From Pseudomonadota bacterium (GTDB lineage Bacteria > Pseudomonadota > Gammaproteobacteria > Steroidobacterales > Steroidobacteraceae), in contig JAJZDX010000040.1 in NCBI GenBank assembly GCA_021805865.1, forward strand, positions 1-34,040: 34,040 nt of DNA, given 5' to 3'. This document shows, in pieces, positions 31,475-34,040 of the stretch. Both the position numbers and the translations under genes were made by a program. Position 1 is the stretch's first letter. Each line of letters begins with the position of its first letter. The notes under the pieces were generated by a model. The model was not told where the DNA came from. It searched no databases and worked only from the letters and a program-made list of their open reading frames with translations.

Positions 31475-33112
31475 TCAGAGCGCGCCTGGGACGCGCTCCG
31501 CACCATCCGGCGGGGCCTGTGCCGGTGGAATTTCTCCCGTCCGCACGCGCTCACCGCCGGAATCGGCGGTTACAGTTATACCTGATGCAGCCAAGGCCGC
31601 CGCAGAGGCGGCGGCGGAGCGCATCAGCGCCCACTTGCGTCGGCGCGTGGCGATGCAGATGCCACGCCGTTCAAGCCATATGCCGACCGTCCGACGGCGG
31701 TGGACGATCAGGGTGGCGCGCTGCCCTTGCGCCGCCGCCCGCTGCTGGCGGGCTGGGTCCGGGTCGGGGTATTCGCGCTCCTGGTCCGTCGCCCATATCC
31801 GCGCGCCGGTGCGCTCGGCCTCCTCGTGAAATTCCCGGAATTGACCGGCCCGCGCGTGCCGCGCGAGTGAGCGGAGCTCGGCGGGGGCGTCGTCCGGCAA
31901 TTTGCGGCGGCACTCGCGCCACACCCCGAGGCGGCCCTTCAAGCCGAACAGCTGCCAGCCGCGGATACCCCAGGTCGAGCGCCATGCGTCAACACCGGTG
32001 AGGTCATCGCTCGTGATGTGCTGGCCGATCTGGCCGTCGGCGCAGGCGGCGGTCTTGGCCGCGTACGCCATGCAGTATTTCACCGCACCCTCGGCGCTGC
32101 GCGCGCGCTCGATGCGTACAGCGGGGCCGAGGTCGCCGAACACGGCGGTCAGGATGTCAGTGACCCGCTGCACCTCGTCGTCGCGTATGAACTGTATGAG
32201 GTGCCAATGCACGCAGCCATCGCTATGAGGCTCGACGAATCGGGCGCCGACGAAATCGATACCGGCTTTTTTGGCGCGCGCCCGGGCGAGCGCCCAACGG
32301 CGGCACAACTCACGCTGCCCAGCCATGGGCAGGCTGCCGTTCCACTTCGCGCGGCCGAATTTCGGCGAGGGGTGCCAGGTTGCCGGCAACGTCAATGTGA
32401 TGAAGTAGGGCCAACGGCTATGCGCAATCTCATAGTCGATCATGCCGCGCGTTACCACGTGAAGCTCGGCGCGGCGTTGTCGGGGCTGGCGCTTCACCTT
32501 CGCCAGCGGGACGGCCTCGCCGGTCTCGGTATCGACCACCAGCGTCTCATCCGCCAATCGCTGATGTTGCTCCAATTGGTCAGCACGGCGGAAGCGGGCC
32601 AAGTGCGAGGCATAGCGGGCCTGATGCCCACGACAGCCTACGTGACCGGCAAGCAGCGCAGAGGCTTCCTCCGCCTGACGTACGCAGCGGCGCATATTGC
32701 GTCTCTCGCCGCGCAGGGCGGCATCGCGGTCGAGCCGCATCAGCGGCGTGGGGCCGACGCCATACCGGGCCTTGTAGCTCGAGGCCCAGATGGACCGGCC
32801 CGCGCGCCACAGCGTGCGGATCCGATGCCGCGCCTCATCAGCGATCTCACGCTCGATCATGCCGCGATGTCGCCAGCCCCATGCGGTGACGCCGCACGCC
32901 ATGACGCGGGCGAGGCGCTCATCCGACCAGCACGCCTCGCGCAGGATTGCATCTGCCGAGAGCGGACCCTGACCTTGTGCGGTGGCGCCAAGGTCAGTGA
33001 TCGTACGACCGGCGTCAGTGCCAACACCAACCCAGTCGACACATAACGGGCGGCCGGGGTTGACTCGGTCGCCCGGTTCTCTTGCCGGCGCTCCGGCACA
33101 TGCAGGTTTCAA
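31475..33112 (-). CDS. Phage gpA-type HUH replication endonuclease
   Basis: This is a rolling-circle initiator of the phage P2 gpA type. From the TTG at 33112 it has 545 residues; other starts (for example ATG 32902) are possible. It has motif I YFITLTLP (236-243), HUH motif CVHWHLIQF with His302 and His304, and the two-tyrosine motif Tyr346-x3-Tyr350 (VKYCMAYAAK). The gpA-like WGIRGWQLFG...VWRECRRK follows, then an Arg-rich tail. It would nick an origin on the excised circle and drive strand-displacement replication. It has a relaxase-like fold but is distinct from the island's MobA relaxase. It lies at the opposite end of the island from the integrase, with hairpins just upstream. Confidence 0.85.
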   Translation of the reverse strand: MKPACAGAPAREPGDRVNPGRPLCVDWVGVGTDAGRTITDLGATAQGQGPLSADAILREACWSDERLARVMACGVTAWGWRHRGMIEREIADEARHRIRTLWRAGRSIWASSYKARYGVGPTPLMRLDRDAALRGERRNMRRCVRQAEEASALLAGHVGCRGHQARYASHLARFRRADQLEQHQRLADETLVVDTETGEAVPLAKVKRQPRQRRAELHVVTRGMIDYEIAHSRWPYFITLTLPATWHPSPKFGRAKWNGSLPMAGQRELCRRWALARARAKKAGIDFVGARFVEPHSDGCVHWHLIQFIRDDEVQRVTDILTAVFGDLGPAVRIERARSAEGAVKYCMAYAAKTAACADGQIGQHITSDDLTGVDAWRSTWGIRGWQLFGLKGRLGVWRECRRKLPDDAPAELRSLARHARAGQFREFHEEAERTGARIWATDQEREYPDPDPARQQRAAAQGQRATLIVHRRRTVGIWLERRGICIATRRRKWALMRSAAASAAALAASGITVTADSGGERVRTGEIPPAQAPPDGAERVPGAL

Positions 33113-33120
33113 GATCCGGC

Positions 33121-33157
33121 CCCATGCGCATGGGTCCGGCTGCCTTGCGGCAGCCGG
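33121..33157. other. Paired hairpins upstream of the Rep gene, candidate origin
   Basis: The palindrome CCCATGCGCATGGG (33121-33134) is followed at once by CCGGCTGCC-TTGC-GGCAGCCGG (33136-33157, 9-bp stem, 4-nt loop). They lie 8 bp upstream of the Rep start. HUH initiators often nick at hairpins near their own gene; an attenuator or a terminator for the upstream gene is the alternative, though no T-run follows. Confidence 0.4.
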
Positions 33158-33217
33158 TGGGGCTAGGATTCAACGATTGGGGGCGCGACCGACGCGCGCC
33201 GCCTAGCTCAACGCGCG

Positions 33218-33760
33218 TCAGCCGCGCGCGAGGGACAGAGAGGTCGAGTCGAGTCGGGGCAGGATCATGAGCAGCACTGCGCCGCGACGGCATCGGCGGT
33301 AGCCGTCGCCGTGATAAGCACGGGCGCCGATGCTTCCAATGATGGTGAGAGCAAATGCGTTGAGCGCCACTTCGAGTGTGGCGATCATCAGGCTGGCGTG
33401 ACGGGCAATAGCGGCATCCTGGTCAGCGACGGTGCGGTCGCGGCACTGGAAAGCGAGCAGCGTCAGCCGCATTGCATTCCAGGCCGAGCCGGCGATGAGG
33501 ATGGCGAGCCCGACGAGCGCTGCGATGCCGTAGATCGCGGCATCAACCATCCTGCCGCTGGTCGCCGACCCTGCGGCGACGCCGGCCCACACCGCCACCA
33601 CAAACGGCCAAAGTCGCATCAGCCAGCCGTACCCGTCCGTTCGCGCGGCCGCCTTGCGAACCCACCCGAAGCGGGCCGGGACCGCCCGGACAGGCGGCAA
33701 GTCTGTGCAGCTGGGTATGATCATGCTAACAGCGAACTTCTTCGGCGCGCCCCGGAGCAT
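33218..33760 (-). CDS. Small membrane protein of unknown function
   Basis: The open frame gives 180 residues. A start at ATG 33619 (MRLWPFVVAVWAG, 133 residues) is equally likely because it places a membrane helix at the N-terminus. It has about three hydrophobic segments: LWPFVVAVWAGVAAG, AIYGIAALVGLAILIAGSAW and LMIATLEVALNAFALTIIGSIG. A basic C-terminus follows. I know no family. It is upstream of the Rep gene in the same direction, about 105 bp apart, and is the last gene before attR. It could be an immunity or entry-exclusion-like protein, but nothing shows this. Confidence 0.5.
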   Translation of the reverse strand: MLRGAPKKFAVSMIIPSCTDLPPVRAVPARFGWVRKAAARTDGYGWLMRLWPFVVAVWAGVAAGSATSGRMVDAAIYGIAALVGLAILIAGSAWNAMRLTLLAFQCRDRTVADQDAAIARHASLMIATLEVALNAFALTIIGSIGARAYHGDGYRRCRRGAVLLMILPRLDSTSLSLARG

Positions 33761-33866
33761 ACCTGGACCTGAGCATATTGCACGCCGACTGGACGTAGCG
33801 TGTCAAGCCTACGACGATAGTCGTAATCGTCATCGGTTCGATGGTTGACCGTGGCAATCAGGAATT

Positions 33867-33894
33867 ACGCACTGGCTACGCATTACCAGTGCGT
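33867..33894. repeat. 9-bp stem hairpin next to attR
   Basis: ACGCACTGG (33867-33875) and CCAGTGCGT (33886-33894) flank a 10-nt loop, 31 bp inside attR. A shorter one, TACGAC-GATA-GTCGTA, lies at 33810-33825. They may be integrase/excisionase arm sites. Apart from these, 33761-33925 shows no gene. Confidence 0.55.
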
Positions 33895-33925
33895 TTAGCC
33901 TAGGAATCTCGGTATTTGTGGCGGT

Positions 33926-33940
33926 CACCCTCTCCGCCAG
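33926..33940 (+). repeat. attR: 15-bp direct repeat of the tRNA-Ser 3' end
   Basis: CACCCTCTCCGCCAG is identical to 10735-10749, but no tRNA body precedes it. It marks the right end of the integrated element. The 100 bp beyond (33941-34040) is AT-rich flanking DNA in which I see nothing. Confidence 0.88.
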
Positions 33941-34040
33941 TTCTTAAAATTACTTAAAAATCAATAAATTGCACGTTATTGCCTACCATCCGATCTGGCG
34001 CGCCACTTGTCTGCCAAAGTCCACGGTAGTCCAATGAATT

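Larger units (their letters stand above)
10735..33940. mobile_element. Integrative mobilizable element in tRNA-Ser (23.2 kb)
   Basis: The element is bounded by perfect 15-bp repeats of the tRNA-Ser 3' end. A P4-like integrase gene starts 130 bp inside the left end in tRNA orientation. Mobility genes at the left are integrase, excisionase-like HTH, relaxase accessory genes, a candidate oriT and a MobA-type relaxase. At the right end are a gpA-like HUH replication endonuclease and a membrane protein. No type IV coupling protein or secretion genes are seen, so it would be mobilizable rather than self-transmissible. The centre holds cargo genes, an IS4-family element, a decayed transposase and a stack of three nested mobile elements. 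Confidence 0.87.

Noticed and set aside
10735..33940. Self-transmissible ICE or intact prophage
   Set aside because: No type IV secretion, coupling protein, capsid, tail or lysis genes are visible; only relaxase, Rep and integrase support mobility.

Overview
The window looks like a high-G+C gammaproteobacterial chromosome. The block guaB-guaA / xseA / tadA / mltF resembles what I know of Pseudomonas and relatives. I cannot name the genus. The chromosomal part (1-10.75 kb) carries a hipBA toxin-antitoxin pair, a HAD-IB phosphatase with a small membrane protein, a DUF1453-like membrane protein, the purine operon guaBA, divergent xseA and tadA, convergent mltF, and a tRNA-Ser(CGA) gene.

The 3' end of the tRNA-Ser gene (10735-10749) recurs as a perfect 15-bp direct repeat at 33926-33940. 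Between the two lies a 23.2-kb integrative mobilizable element with both ends visible. Its left end carries a P4-like tyrosine integrase, a small excisionase-like HTH gene in a three-gene operon, a candidate oriT with a perfect 26-bp palindrome, and a MobA/MobL-type relaxase with an LPD7-like domain. Its right end carries a phage gpA-type two-tyrosine HUH replication endonuclease, hairpins just upstream of it, and a small membrane protein. No type IV secretion genes are visible, so transfer would need a helper. Cargo includes a small lipoprotein, a lower-G+C secreted protein, a lipoprotein with seven GloVer (TIGR03803-like) repeats, a zinc-ribbon protein and a short exported protein.

The centre of the element is a stack of nested insertions. 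(1) An ISL3-family element (about 21235-30838) sits at the 3' end of the exported-protein gene. (2) Its transposase is split in frame between 21402 and 29692 by an 8.3-kb Mu/Tn7-like transposon flanked by a 9-bp duplication. That transposon encodes a DUF6431-like zinc protein, a D,D(35)E transposase, an ExeA/TnsC-like ATPase, a RepA-like ATPase and a SEC-C/TPR cargo protein. (3) The ATPase gene is in turn split after codon 11 by a RIT (recombinase-in-trio) element with three overlapping tyrosine recombinase genes. Perfect 38-bp inverted repeats bound the RIT. Joining its two ends, as in a circular form, would create a perfect 94-bp palindrome, with CACTTCA as the likely 7-bp crossover. A separate intact IS4-family element (15304-16689) has a perfect 9-bp target duplication and lies next to a decayed DDE transposase.

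The most notable items are the four-level nesting, the RIT palindrome chemistry, and the four-gene transposition module, which I recognise only by its parts.
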